Shown here: positions 1 through 7,956 of the stretch, piece by piece
Position numbering within the stretch: the first letter of the stretch is position 1
Layout: every line of letters begins with the position of its first letter
Source: Pontivivens marinum
Lineage (GTDB): Bacteria; Pseudomonadota; Alphaproteobacteria; Rhodobacterales; Rhodobacteraceae
Reading direction: 5' to 3'
Length of the DNA stretch: 64,000 bases
Assembly: GCF_900231835.1 (NCBI RefSeq)
Contig: NZ_OCTN01000001.1
Coordinates: 372,001-436,000 of the forward strand
Position numbers and translations under genes: made by a program
The notes under the pieces: model-generated
What the model saw: only the letters and a program-made list of their open reading frames with translations
What the model was told of the DNA's origin: nothing
Databases searched by the model: none

Positions 1-620
1 AGAACATGGGCCACCGCGTGCAGACCCCATGCATCATCGGGACACAGCTCCAATCCCGCACGACCCGCGATTTCAGCAGCGGCGTAATCGCCGGTTTCCT
101 CCAGCGCGAAGGCCTGACAGCCCAATAGATAGCCATGCAACTGATGGTCCGGCGCAAATCCTGTGCGCGCCAAGCGGGTCGAATTCAGCATGCCCTGCGC
201 GTCACCCAGCATAAAGCGCAGCGACTGCACCAGCTTCATTGCCAGTGCATCCCCCGGCCAGTTCTGGATCACGACATCCAGGCGTGCAGCGGCCCAACCC
301 CAATGACCCGCGACCGCCTCGGCCAAGGCGGTCACAAACTCGGCCTCACGCGGGTTCGCTCCACCCTGCGCCGCAGCCGATTTGGCAAGCGCCAGCTCAT
401 CGGTGACCACCCCCATCAGCTCACGTCGTGCGAGCAACAGGTAGAACATTCCCTTAACCGCATGGCCCAACGCAAATCCCGGCTCACGTGTTAGCACCAC
501 ACCCAGATGTTCCGGCGTCGCCGCCGAATGCGCCAGAAACGCGCGTTGCACATTATTCCACGCAGACAATGCCGTCTGATCGGAGAGAGTAACTGCCAAG
601 CCGTTGAGGTCATGCATCAT
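1..620 (-). CDS. TPR repeat protein of the TTC38 family, C-terminus cut by window edge
   Basis: An open frame runs from an ATG at 620 down through base 1 without a stop, so about 206 N-terminal residues are visible. The translation contains features of the TTC38 / StaR-like tetratricopeptide family: a DPxFALGH-like segment (EPGFALGHAVKG), an AEAVAGHWGWAAARLD helix pair, a long central helix ending LRFMLGDAQGM, and HGYLLGCQAFALEETGDYAAAE followed by LCPDDAWGLHAVAHV, the most conserved part of the family. These proteins are all-helical scaffolds of unknown biochemical role; no catalytic function can be assigned. The gene is divergent from the sulfur transporter at 748, with about 127 bases between them. 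The family call is from recognised sequence pattern, not a search. Confidence 0.75.
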   Translation of the reverse strand, partial: MMHDLNGLAVTLSDQTALSAWNNVQRAFLAHSAATPEHLGVVLTREPGFALGHAVKGMFYLLLARRELMGVVTDELALAKSAAAQGGANPREAEFVTALAEAVAGHWGWAAARLDVVIQNWPGDALAMKLVQSLRFMLGDAQGMLNSTRLARTGFAPDHQLHGYLLGCQAFALEETGDYAAAEIAGRAGLELCPDDAWGLHAVAHV

Positions 621-727
621 GTAGGTTGATCCAGATAAGTGCGCTTTTCCAACAGCTAGCGCATCTTTCGCTGAAATACCCATCACGAGGAGTTCATTCA
701 CCTATCTGTTATCACAGCGGAGCAATG

Positions 728-739
728 TTTCGCGTAAAC
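728..739 (+). promoter_or_regulatory. Candidate shared regulatory motif upstream of the YeeE/YedE gene
   Basis: The 12-mer TTTCGCGTAAAC lies 8 bases before the start codon at 748. The same 12-mer occurs on the other strand at 2374-2385, upstream of the glutathionyl-hydroquinone reductase gene, where it overlaps a perfect palindrome. Two exact copies of a 12-mer in two upstream regions 1.6 kb apart is suggestive only; no known regulator is recognised. Confidence 0.3.
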
Positions 740-747
740 ACCGAATA

Positions 748-1887
748 ATGAACCGTATTCCTTTCCTCCTCTCCGTTCTCGCCTCTGTCATCCTTGCTAT
801 TGTTGCATGGCGGGTTGAGGGGCGTGACCATTTATGGGCCGTCGTGATCGGCATTGCGGCGGGGGTTGTACTGTATAATGCCAGCTTTGGCTTCACGGCG
901 GGGTGGCGCAACATTGTGCTGAACCGCAGGGGGCGCGGGCTGCGGGCGCAAATGCTGCTGATCGGGTTAATCGTTGTTGTTGCCTATCCGGTGATCGCGG
1001 AGGGGGGAGCCTTCGGACAAGATGTTCGGGGCTATATCCTGCCACTGGGAGTGGCGTCGGCCCTTGGCGCATTTGTCTTTGGCATCGGGATGCAATTGGG
1101 GTCAGGCTGCGCATCAGGCACTTTGTTTACGGCGGGCGGTGGGTCCAGTCGGATGATGCTGGTGCTGATCTTCTTTATCGCGGGCAGTGTTTGGGCCACG
1201 GCGCATTGGGATTTCTGGACAACATTACCGCGCACCAGATCCGGCATATCCCTGATCCGGCTGCTTGGCTGGCAGGGCGCGGTGGCCGTCATGCTGGCCG
1301 CCGTCAGTGCAATCTGGTGGATTTCTGTGCGGGTCGAGCGCAGCGCCCATGGTAGCTTGCAAACGGATCGCGGGACCTCCGTCTGGTCGATCTGGGCAGG
1401 CGCGGTGGGGTTGGCGGTCGTCGCGCTGGCTTTCCTGCTGGTGCTGGGGCGGCCATGGGGCATCACCTACGGGTTTGCGGTATGGGGCGCGCAGGCGGCG
1501 GATATGGCCGGATTGCAGCCAACCGACTGGACCTATTGGGCGGGATGGCGACGCGGCAATGTAGAGGGTGGCATCCTGTCCAGTGCGACCAATGCTTCGA
1601 ACCTTGGGATTATCGCGGGCGCGATGGTGGCCGCTGCCTTCGCTGGCCGGTGGTCACCTGTCTGGTCCCTGACCAAGCGTGAGGTGCTGACCGCCGTGAT
1701 CGGAGGCCTGATGATGGGATATGGTGCGCGGCTGGCCTATGGCTGCAATATCGGGGCCTATCTGGGCGGGTTGACCAGCGGCAGCCTACATGGGGTCTGG
1801 TGGCTGATCTGGGGGTTCGCCGGATCATTTATCGGGGTGGAGTTGCGGGTGCGGCTCGGCATGGATCCGCGCCCCGCACGGGCCTGA
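748..1887 (+). CDS. YeeE/YedE family sulfur (thiosulfate-type) transporter
   Basis: This 379-residue inner-membrane protein has about nine to ten hydrophobic segments and two family signature loops: GMQLGSGCASGTLF around Cys121 and YGARLAYGCNIGAYLGGL around Cys333. In the family member TsuA such conserved cysteines line the thiosulfate path, so uptake of thiosulfate or a related sulfur species is the likely role. It is the long single-chain form, not the split half-size type. The gene stands alone: the next gene is on the opposite strand and its stop codon directly abuts this one at 1887/1888. No TusA-like partner is beside it, so the substrate is inferred from family only. Start at 748 keeps the first membrane segment intact. 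Confidence 0.85.
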   Translation: MNRIPFLLSVLASVILAIVAWRVEGRDHLWAVVIGIAAGVVLYNASFGFTAGWRNIVLNRRGRGLRAQMLLIGLIVVVAYPVIAEGGAFGQDVRGYILPLGVASALGAFVFGIGMQLGSGCASGTLFTAGGGSSRMMLVLIFFIAGSVWATAHWDFWTTLPRTRSGISLIRLLGWQGAVAVMLAAVSAIWWISVRVERSAHGSLQTDRGTSVWSIWAGAVGLAVVALAFLLVLGRPWGITYGFAVWGAQAADMAGLQPTDWTYWAGWRRGNVEGGILSSATNASNLGIIAGAMVAAAFAGRWSPVWSLTKREVLTAVIGGLMMGYGARLAYGCNIGAYLGGLTSGSLHGVWWLIWGFAGSFIGVELRVRLGMDPRPARA

Positions 1888-2223
1888 TTAGCCCAGCAAT
1901 GCCACAGGTGAGTCGTCCTCACGCACGTAATCAACCGGTGCATTGTCAGTGATTGGGGTGCAGCGCTTGTATTCATAGCGCATGAATCGCCCCTCGCATT
2001 CCGCAGCCACGATCAGGCAGTCGGAAATGTGGCGTGCGCCGTCCAGCACCGCAACGGCACCGCGCAGGCGTGGCGCATCAATTGGCAGGGTGAAGCCGCT
2101 ATCATCCATGCTGAGAACATCAACAATGGTTTCGCCGTCCCGCACGCGCAGCCGCGTTTTGCGGGCCTTTAGCGCGCTCATCTCCAGCTCCGCAACGATG
2201 TAGTCTGGCAGGTGAATATCCAT
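1888..2223 (-). CDS. Small conserved protein of unknown function (111 aa)
   Basis: I chose the ATG at 2223 (MDIHLPDYIVAELEM) because AAAGGACGG sits a suitable distance upstream; the longer frame from 2286 adds a low-complexity N-terminus. The protein is acidic and soluble, with no membrane segment or signal peptide. The pattern of short beta-like stretches (TRLRVRDGETIVDVLSMDDSGFTL, GAVAVLDGARHISDCLIV) suggests a small beta-rich domain, perhaps PilZ-like or SH3-like, but I do not recognise a family with certainty. Its stop codon abuts that of the convergent transporter gene. Single-gene unit as far as the sequence shows. Confidence 0.7.
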   Translation of the reverse strand: MDIHLPDYIVAELEMSALKARKTRLRVRDGETIVDVLSMDDSGFTLPIDAPRLRGAVAVLDGARHISDCLIVAAECEGRFMRYEYKRCTPITDNAPVDYVREDDSPVALLG

Positions 2224-2365
2224 CTGATCCGTCCTTTCGTTCGCGCGCTGGTGATAGGTCCGTTCGGGACCAATGCGCACCCCCAACTAGGATACCAACA
2301 TAACCTCGGATTCGAATCCACCCTTGGTTTATGTAATAAAAGTGACACCCGAACCATTTCCAATC

Positions 2366-2380
2366 CGTAAACAGTTTACG
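2366..2380. promoter_or_regulatory. Perfect palindrome upstream of the GS-hydroquinone reductase gene
   Basis: CGTAAAC-A-GTTTACG is a perfect 7-1-7 inverted repeat, 65 bases before the start at 2446. Its right half is continuous with the 12-mer shared with the region before 748. It has the form of a dimeric repressor or activator site, but I cannot name the regulator. Confidence 0.45.
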
Positions 2381-2445
2381 CGAAAACCTTGGGTTTATTT
2401 CCGGCTAAGTCTTGCCAAACTATGGCTCAAACGGAAGGAAGCGTG

Positions 2446-3423
2446 ATGGGTAAGCTGGTAGACGGAAATTGGGCAAGCAACGATTTCATCGATGTGGAGG
2501 GGGACGGTTCGTTCAGCCGCAAACCAACCGCCTATCACAACTGGATCAACCCTGATGGCAGTGCCGGTCCGACGGGTCAGGGTGGCTTTGCCGCGCAAAG
2601 CGGGCGCTATCACCTATATGTTTCCTATGCCTGCCCATGGGCGCACCGCACGCTGATCTTTCGCGCGTTAAAGGGGCTGACCGATCATATCAGTATCTCG
2701 GTCGTGCATCCTGATATGCTGGACGATGGCTGGACCTTTGATGACAGCTTCGCCGGTGCCACGGGCGATCCGCTGTTCGGAAAATCCTTCGCCCGCGAGA
2801 TTTACTTGCAGGCAGACCCCAACGCATCAGGCCGCGTGACCGTGCCGATCCTGTGGGACAAGCAGCGTAACACCATTGTCAGCAATGAAAGCTCCGAGAT
2901 CATCCGCATGTTTAACAGTGCCTTTGACGGCATTACCGGCAACACCGACGATTACTGGCCCGCCGATCTGCGCGCAGACATTGAGCCGGTGAACGAGCGG
3001 ATCTACAACACGTTGAACAATGGCGTCTACAAATCCGGCTTTGCGACAACACAGGGCGCCTATGATACGGCCGTCGCCGATGTCACGGAGACTATGCAGT
3101 GGCTGGAGGAACGCCTATCCACCAACCGCTACCTTATGGGCGACACAGTGACCGAGGCGGATTGGCGCCTAGCCGTGACTCTGTTCCGGTTTGATCTCGT
3201 CTATCACGGCCATTTCAAATGTAACCGCGCCAAGCTGATCGAATATCCCAACCTGTGGGCCTATACGCGTGAGCTGTACCAATGGTCCGGCGTCGCCGCG
3301 ACGGTGAATTTCGATCATATCGTGCGGCATTACCATTTCAGCCAGCGCGACGTGAACCCCAGACAGATCATCCCGATTGGTCCCGTTATCGACTGGGCAC
3401 AGCCGCATGGGCGCGACAGCTAA
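2446..3423 (+). CDS. yqjG: Glutathionyl-hydroquinone reductase (YqjG/ECM4-type GST)
   Basis: The 325-residue protein matches the Xi-class GST / glutathionyl-hydroquinone reductase family in length (E. coli YqjG is 328 aa). The catalytic cysteine is Cys63 in YACPWAHRTL, the same number as in the E. coli enzyme. Other family landmarks are VPILWDKQRNTIVSNESSEIIRM in the thioredoxin-like domain and the helical domain around YLMGDTVTEADWRLAVTLFRFD. The enzyme reduces glutathionyl-hydroquinones to free hydroquinones in the cytoplasm. Start: ATG 2446 has GGAAGGAAG upstream; an in-frame ATG at 2422 and TTG at 2389 lack such a site. The gene has its own upstream region with a palindrome (2366-2380). 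Confidence 0.92.
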   Translation: MGKLVDGNWASNDFIDVEGDGSFSRKPTAYHNWINPDGSAGPTGQGGFAAQSGRYHLYVSYACPWAHRTLIFRALKGLTDHISISVVHPDMLDDGWTFDDSFAGATGDPLFGKSFAREIYLQADPNASGRVTVPILWDKQRNTIVSNESSEIIRMFNSAFDGITGNTDDYWPADLRADIEPVNERIYNTLNNGVYKSGFATTQGAYDTAVADVTETMQWLEERLSTNRYLMGDTVTEADWRLAVTLFRFDLVYHGHFKCNRAKLIEYPNLWAYTRELYQWSGVAATVNFDHIVRHYHFSQRDVNPRQIIPIGPVIDWAQPHGRDS

Positions 3424-3459
3424 GCCATGCAGTGAGGATGATGAAAAACAGGGCGCACT

Positions 3460-3512
3460 AGCCAGACACATCTGGCTGCCCGAGTTTCGATTGCGCCCCC
3501 CGGCTGCAATCG
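3460..3512. other. Two consecutive hairpins between the GST gene and cobC
   Basis: Hairpin 1 has arms AGCCAGA (3460-3466) and TCTGGCT (3471-3477) with a CACA loop. Hairpin 2 has arms CGATTGC (3488-3494) and GCAATCG (3506-3512). Neither is followed by a T run, so they are not clear intrinsic terminators. They could end the GST transcript or form part of a cobC leader. The remaining bases up to 3659 show no gene and no complete cobalamin riboswitch. Confidence 0.4.
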
Positions 3513-3659
3513 GACCCTGCCCACAATCGGGGCCTGTTATTCACCACCACTCACGCCCCCCAGGGCTGTTACACTTGAACCTGCCTGATCCGCGTGGTCC
3601 TGTCGGACGCAAACGCAGATAGCGCGCTCAAATGCACGCAAGAGGCTAGTTAATATATT

Positions 3660-4616
3660 ATGATTCTACCAGAGCGCGAACATGGCGGAGATATCGATCG
3701 GGCAATCTCTCGCCATGGGGGTAATCGAGCGGGGTGGCTGGACCTGTCCACGGGCATAAATCCAACGCCCTATCCGCTGCCTGCGCTGCCGCAATCCTGC
3801 TGGACCGACCTGCCCGACCGGACTGCGTTTGCCGAACTAGAATCCGCCGCACGCGCATTCTGGGCCGTGCCGGAGGATGCGCAAATTGTCATCGCCGGGG
3901 GCGCATCGGCGCTGATCGCGGCCATGCCTGCGCTGGCACAGGGCGACACGATCCACGTTTCCACGCCGACCTATAACGAACACGCCGCCGCATTTCGTGC
4001 AGCGGGCTTTGACGTGCACGAACAGACCGAACCGCACCACACGGCCCAAACCCGCATTGTCGTTCACCCCAATAATCCCGACGGTCGGCTGCATGACCTG
4101 TCCCCGAACGGCCACCAACTGACCATCGTTGATGAAAGTTTTGCCGATGTCGGTGTGACCAGCCATGTGCATTACACCGCCCGACCGGATTTCGTGGTGC
4201 TGAAAAGCTTTGGCAAATTCTGGGGGTTAGCAGGATTGCGGTTGGGCTTTGCGATTTGTTCCGAGGAGAACGCCCGTAAGTTGCGCAACCATCTGGGACC
4301 GTGGGCCGCATCAGGCCCTGCGCTGGCTATCGGTACGGCCGCCCTGTCGGATCACGTTTGGGCCGATGAAACCCGCGCGCAACTGGCGTCGATGTCCGAA
4401 CATCTGGACCGCGTGCTGAAAATGAGCGGCGCGCAGATCGTCGGCGGCACCACTCTGTTCCGCCTTTACGCGGTGGAGGATGCGTTGCAATTGCAAACCC
4501 GACTCGCACGTCAACATATCTGGAGCCGCGTGTTTGAGGATCATCCCAACTGGATCAGGTTGGGCCTGCCCGCGGATGCATCTGGCCTAGAGCGTATTGC
4601 ACGAGCACTGGCGTGA
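3660..4616 (+). CDS. cobC: L-threonine-O-3-phosphate decarboxylase (cobalamin biosynthesis)
   Basis: CobC is a PLP-dependent class I aminotransferase-fold enzyme that decarboxylates threonine phosphate to (R)-1-aminopropan-2-ol phosphate for the corrin side chain. The opening EHGGDIDRAISRHGGNRAGW followed by LDLSTGINPTPYPLP is diagnostic of CobC/CobD-Salmonella proteins. The PLP lysine lies in VVLKSFGKFWGLAGLRLGF, and the phosphate-binding Arg-type region follows. 318 residues is normal. The stop TGA overlaps the GTG start of the next gene by four bases, so the two are translationally coupled. The next gene catalyses the step that consumes this product. Confidence 0.92.
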   Translation: MILPEREHGGDIDRAISRHGGNRAGWLDLSTGINPTPYPLPALPQSCWTDLPDRTAFAELESAARAFWAVPEDAQIVIAGGASALIAAMPALAQGDTIHVSTPTYNEHAAAFRAAGFDVHEQTEPHHTAQTRIVVHPNNPDGRLHDLSPNGHQLTIVDESFADVGVTSHVHYTARPDFVVLKSFGKFWGLAGLRLGFAICSEENARKLRNHLGPWAASGPALAIGTAALSDHVWADETRAQLASMSEHLDRVLKMSGAQIVGGTTLFRLYAVEDALQLQTRLARQHIWSRVFEDHPNWIRLGLPADASGLERIARALA

Positions 4617-5500
4617 TCCTGACCCTTGCCCTGATACTCGACGCGGTGGTCGGAGAGCCGAACTGGCTGTGGTCGCGGGTGCCCCATCCGGCGGTTCTGC
4701 TGGGCCGTTTTGTCTCCTATCTGGAACGCCGCCTGAACAACCGCACACGGATTACGGGGGTGGCTGCGCTGGCCTGTCTTATCACTGTGGCGGGCGTGGC
4801 TGGCTGGATTCTGGCGCTGCTGCCCACGCCATTTCAGATTGTGATCGTTGCCATATTGCTGGCGCAAAACAGCCTGACCGCCCATGTGCGGGCTGTTGCA
4901 CAGGGCTTGGCCGAGAGCCTGCCCGCTGGACGGCGCGCTGTGTCGATGATCGTTGGGCGCAATACGCAAACCTTGTCGGAACCGGCCATTGCCCGCGCCG
5001 CGATTGAGAGTGGCGCCGAAAACCTGTCCGACGGTGTGATCGCCCCCGCCCTGTGGTTTGCCGTCGCGGGCATACCGGGACTGCTGATTTACAAGGCGGT
5101 GAACACAGCGGACAGCATGATCGGGCACCGGTCAGAGCAGTACGAGGCATTTGGCTGGGCCTCTGCTCGGCTCGACGACCTGCTCAACCTGATTCCCGCC
5201 CGCCTGACCGGCGCATTGATCGCCACGGCCTGCCTAGCGCCCAGAGCATGGGATGTGATGCGACGGGACGCGGGCAAGCACCGCTCCCCCAATGCCGGCT
5301 GGCCAGAGGGCGCGATGGCCGGCGCGCTCAACATTCGCCTGTCCGGCCCCCGCCATTACGCCGAGGGGCCGTCCGCCGATCCGTGGCTCAACGCAACGGG
5401 TCGCGACCCGATGCGCGGCGATATCGCCCGCGCCGTTACCGCGATGTGGAGGGCATGGACCTTGTTTCTGCTGCTCTGCGCGATTGGATGGCTGCTGTAA
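4613..5500 (+). CDS. cobD: Adenosylcobinamide-phosphate synthase (CobD/CbiB)
   Basis: A 295-residue polytopic membrane protein that amidates adenosylcobyric acid with aminopropanol phosphate. Family landmarks: LILDAVVGEPNWLWSRVPHPAVLLGR at the N-terminus, GRNTQTLSEPAIARAAIESGAENLSDGVIAP in the middle, and KAVNTADSMIGHRSEQYEAFGWASARLDDLLNLIPARLT. Start is GTG at 4613, overlapping the cobC stop (GTGA). The gene ends at 5500 and the opposite-strand gene ends at 5501, so there is no room for a terminator. No other cob genes lie in the window. Confidence 0.92.
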   Translation: MILTLALILDAVVGEPNWLWSRVPHPAVLLGRFVSYLERRLNNRTRITGVAALACLITVAGVAGWILALLPTPFQIVIVAILLAQNSLTAHVRAVAQGLAESLPAGRRAVSMIVGRNTQTLSEPAIARAAIESGAENLSDGVIAPALWFAVAGIPGLLIYKAVNTADSMIGHRSEQYEAFGWASARLDDLLNLIPARLTGALIATACLAPRAWDVMRRDAGKHRSPNAGWPEGAMAGALNIRLSGPRHYAEGPSADPWLNATGRDPMRGDIARAVTAMWRAWTLFLLLCAIGWLL

Positions 5501-6568
5501 TCACGGCGCATCCATCACGCCCAAACCGGGCGCGCCCAGCGATGTTACATATAGCAAATCGCCTACTGTGATTGCCCCCGTCACAAGCGAATATTCCCCC
5601 TGTGGCGCCTGCAAAACCTCCAATATCCGACCCCCACCGTCGATCCGCATCAGGATACCTTGGTGAACAGGCTTGGGCCGAACGGCCTCGGGCAAGCGCC
5701 AGATCAGGTTGCGCAATGTCGGATAGGGGGCTAGCCGATCGGCGATTGCACGACGCGGCGAGACGATCCCCACCCAGTATGTGCCGTCGCCCTGCGCCTG
5801 AATATTGTCAGGAAAGCCGGGCAAACCGTCCAAAATGACTTCGCGTGTTCCGCTGGCCAGATCGTGCCGCCAGATACGATATTCACCGGTTTCGGCTATC
5901 AGCAGCGCATCCTGCTCCGGCGTCAGCGCGATACCGTTGGTAAAGCTGAAACCCTCGGCCACTTGGGTCAGGCCCGCATCGGTCCAGCGCAGGATATGCC
6001 CCGTGCGGCGATGCTCCCACAAATCCACTACGGATGCGGCCAAGGTGCCGCCCAGTATTTCAGGGTCATGCCTGCTGGTTGAAACGCTGAAATAGACCGA
6101 GCCATCCCGCGCAGGTGCCACCTGATTGGCATAGTTGATAGGCTGCCCCTGATAGCTATCTGCCAGAACCTGCATGCCGCTATCCTGCGTCCAGCGCAGT
6201 AACCCGCGATAGCTGTCCGCGATATACAGCGCCCCATCCGGCCCGAATTCCAACCCCAAGGGGCGCCCGCCCAGCATATCCACCTGCGACATTTGCCGCC
6301 CGTCAACGCGCCATAGGCCACTTTGCGCGCTGGTCACCCAGCCCACATCCTGTGCATCCACGGCGATATCCTCGGGCCCGTCCTGCTCGCCCATATCCAG
6401 CACGTCGATCACGGCCAAACGTTGATTTGGCGCGAATGTCCCCACCAGCCCCGGATCGGAGGAGGCGGTATAGCTGACCGGCTCAATTCCCGTTGGACGC
6501 AGGCCCAAATACCAAACAGCGACTGCAATAAATGTCGCAAAGGATAGATAACGGATGATCTGGTACAT
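5501..6568 (-). CDS. Strictosidine synthase-like / SMP-30-type beta-propeller protein, membrane-anchored
   Basis: A 355-residue protein with one N-terminal membrane segment (QIIRYLSFATFIAVAVWYLGL) and a periplasmic or extracytoplasmic six-bladed propeller. Blade motifs include GPEDIAVDAQDVGWVTS, RPLGLEFGPDGALYIADSYRGLLRW, SFTNGIALTPEQDALLIAETGEYRIWRHDL and FPDNIQAQGDGTYWVGI. The last one is typical of the strictosidine-synthase/APMAP branch, whose bacterial members are probably lactonases or esterases; true strictosidine synthesis is not expected. Start 6568 was chosen over an upstream in-frame ATG because AAGGG precedes it and the membrane segment then begins at residue 2. Divergent from the nitroreductase. 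Confidence 0.8.
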   Translation of the reverse strand: MYQIIRYLSFATFIAVAVWYLGLRPTGIEPVSYTASSDPGLVGTFAPNQRLAVIDVLDMGEQDGPEDIAVDAQDVGWVTSAQSGLWRVDGRQMSQVDMLGGRPLGLEFGPDGALYIADSYRGLLRWTQDSGMQVLADSYQGQPINYANQVAPARDGSVYFSVSTSRHDPEILGGTLAASVVDLWEHRRTGHILRWTDAGLTQVAEGFSFTNGIALTPEQDALLIAETGEYRIWRHDLASGTREVILDGLPGFPDNIQAQGDGTYWVGIVSPRRAIADRLAPYPTLRNLIWRLPEAVRPKPVHQGILMRIDGGGRILEVLQAPQGEYSLVTGAITVGDLLYVTSLGAPGLGVMDAP

Positions 6569-6682
6569 GGACGCGCCCTTGTTTTTCGAAAATCCTGCGA
6601 TGAAAACGGTGGTCAGGCAAGCTTTCCTCCTTGAAACGCCGCGTCTGTAGGTCGACATGGCTAGGAAAGAAAAGGACATCAC

Positions 6683-7264
6683 ATGCATCTGGAACCCCGA
6701 CCGCAGGTCATGGATTTTCTGCTGACGCGCCGCTCACGCCCGTCCAAGACGCTGACAGCCCCCGCCCCCAGCCATGACGCGCTGCGCCCGATACTTGAGG
6801 CAGCGGCCCGCACACCGGATCACGGAAAGCTGGAACCATGGCGCTTTATCGTGCTGGAGGGGGACGCCCTGACGCGACTGGCCGATCTGACCCGCACTTT
6901 GGGTGCCGCACGGGCCGAGCTGGTGGAGAAGTTGGACAAGGTAGTCCATGCCTTTGCCAGCGCCACGCAAATCGTCGCCGTGGTCGCCAGCCCAACGCCC
7001 AGCGATAAGGTGCCGCAGATTGAACAGCATCTATCCGCAGGGGCCGTTTGTCTGGCCATGGTCAACGCCGCACTGGCATCCGGCTGGGGCGCGAACTGGC
7101 TGACCGGCTGGATGGCGATGGATGCAGAGTGGCTGCAAGCTGGATTGTCTTTGAAGCAAGACGAATTCGTCGCGGGCTTCATCCATTTAGGCACCGAAAC
7201 CAGCGCCCCACCGGACCGGCCCCGCCCTGACCTATCCGCAATCACACAATGGGTCGCAGAATGA
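6683..7264 (+). CDS. Nitroreductase family protein (YdjA-like)
   Basis: A 193-residue FMN-dependent oxidoreductase of the compact nitroreductase type. MDFLLTRRSRPSKTLTAPAPSHDALRPILEAAARTPDHGKLEPWRF is the FMN-binding N-terminal region typical of YdjA; the RRS segment contacts FMN phosphate and the PDHG-KLEPWRF segment resembles PSHGNLQPWRF. The dimer interface helix is AGAVCLAMVNAALASGWGANWLTGW. Physiological substrate is unknown for most members. AAAAGGA precedes the ATG. Its stop overlaps the start of the next gene (ATGA), so the two are cotranscribed. Confidence 0.88.
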   Translation: MHLEPRPQVMDFLLTRRSRPSKTLTAPAPSHDALRPILEAAARTPDHGKLEPWRFIVLEGDALTRLADLTRTLGAARAELVEKLDKVVHAFASATQIVAVVASPTPSDKVPQIEQHLSAGAVCLAMVNAALASGWGANWLTGWMAMDAEWLQAGLSLKQDEFVAGFIHLGTETSAPPDRPRPDLSAITQWVAE

Positions 7265-7956
7265 TTACCCCCATCCTCAAGGCGTTGGACCAACTGCCCG
7301 ACCCGCGATTCCGTTATGTCTTGATCAAGGCGATTGCGATGACGCTGGGCGTATTGCTCGCCCTTTATGCGGTTGTTGGCTATCTGATCTCTGGCATTGA
7401 TCCATTTTCGCTGCCATGGATTGGCACTGTCGATCCGGGCGGGTTGATGACCGGTCTGGCTATTGGCGCGGCGATGATCGCGTCGATTTTCCTGATGATC
7501 CCCGTTGCCTCGCTATGCATCGGTTTTCTGCTGGAGGATATCGCCGACGCGGTGGAGGAGGTCCACTACCCCCACCTGCCCCCCGCCACACCGCCCAGCC
7601 TCGCCGTGACGGTGCTGGATACAGTGCGTTTTTTCGGCATTCTGGTCGCGGCAAATATCTGCGCGCTGGTGATCTATATCCTCGTCGCGCCGCTGGCACC
7701 GATCATCTTCTATCTGGTGAACGGATACCTGCTGGGCCGTGAATATTTTCAGCTAGTCGCCCTGCGCCGGATGTCTGCCGAGGATGCAAAGGCTTTACGC
7801 CGCGCCAATCGGGGGCAGATTTGGGCGATGGGCGTGGCGATGGCGGTTCCGCTGTCGATCCCGTTGCTAAACCTGTTGATCCCGCTGGTCGGCGTTGCGG
7901 CCTATACGCACCTGTTTCACAGCCTGCGCGGGCGGGTCAGCACTCCGGCACGTTAA
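7261..7956 (+). CDS. EI24 domain-containing membrane protein (CysZ-like)
   Basis: A 231-residue polytopic membrane protein. The segments LGVLLALYAVVGYLI, GGLMTGLAIGAAMIASIFLMIPVASLCIGF, VRFFGILVAANICALVIYILVAPLAPIIFYLVNGYLLGREYFQLVALRR and MAVPLSIPLLNLLIPLVGVAAYTHLFHSL follow the EI24/CysZ pattern, and the NGYLLGREYFQLVALRR stretch is the family hallmark. E. coli CysZ is a sulfate channel; function here is not established. The ATG at 7261 overlaps the nitroreductase stop by four bases, which decides this start over one at 7249. The last 20 bases overlap the convergent sdaA gene. Confidence 0.85.
   Translation: MITPILKALDQLPDPRFRYVLIKAIAMTLGVLLALYAVVGYLISGIDPFSLPWIGTVDPGGLMTGLAIGAAMIASIFLMIPVASLCIGFLLEDIADAVEEVHYPHLPPATPPSLAVTVLDTVRFFGILVAANICALVIYILVAPLAPIIFYLVNGYLLGREYFQLVALRRMSAEDAKALRRANRGQIWAMGVAMAVPLSIPLLNLLIPLVGVAAYTHLFHSLRGRVSTPAR

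Noticed and set aside
3541-3620. Possible cobalamin riboswitch before cobC
   Set aside because: Only a short AACCTGCC-like end is present. I could not find the conserved upstream core elements (for example a GCCACTG-type segment) or the expected fold on either strand, so I do not call it.
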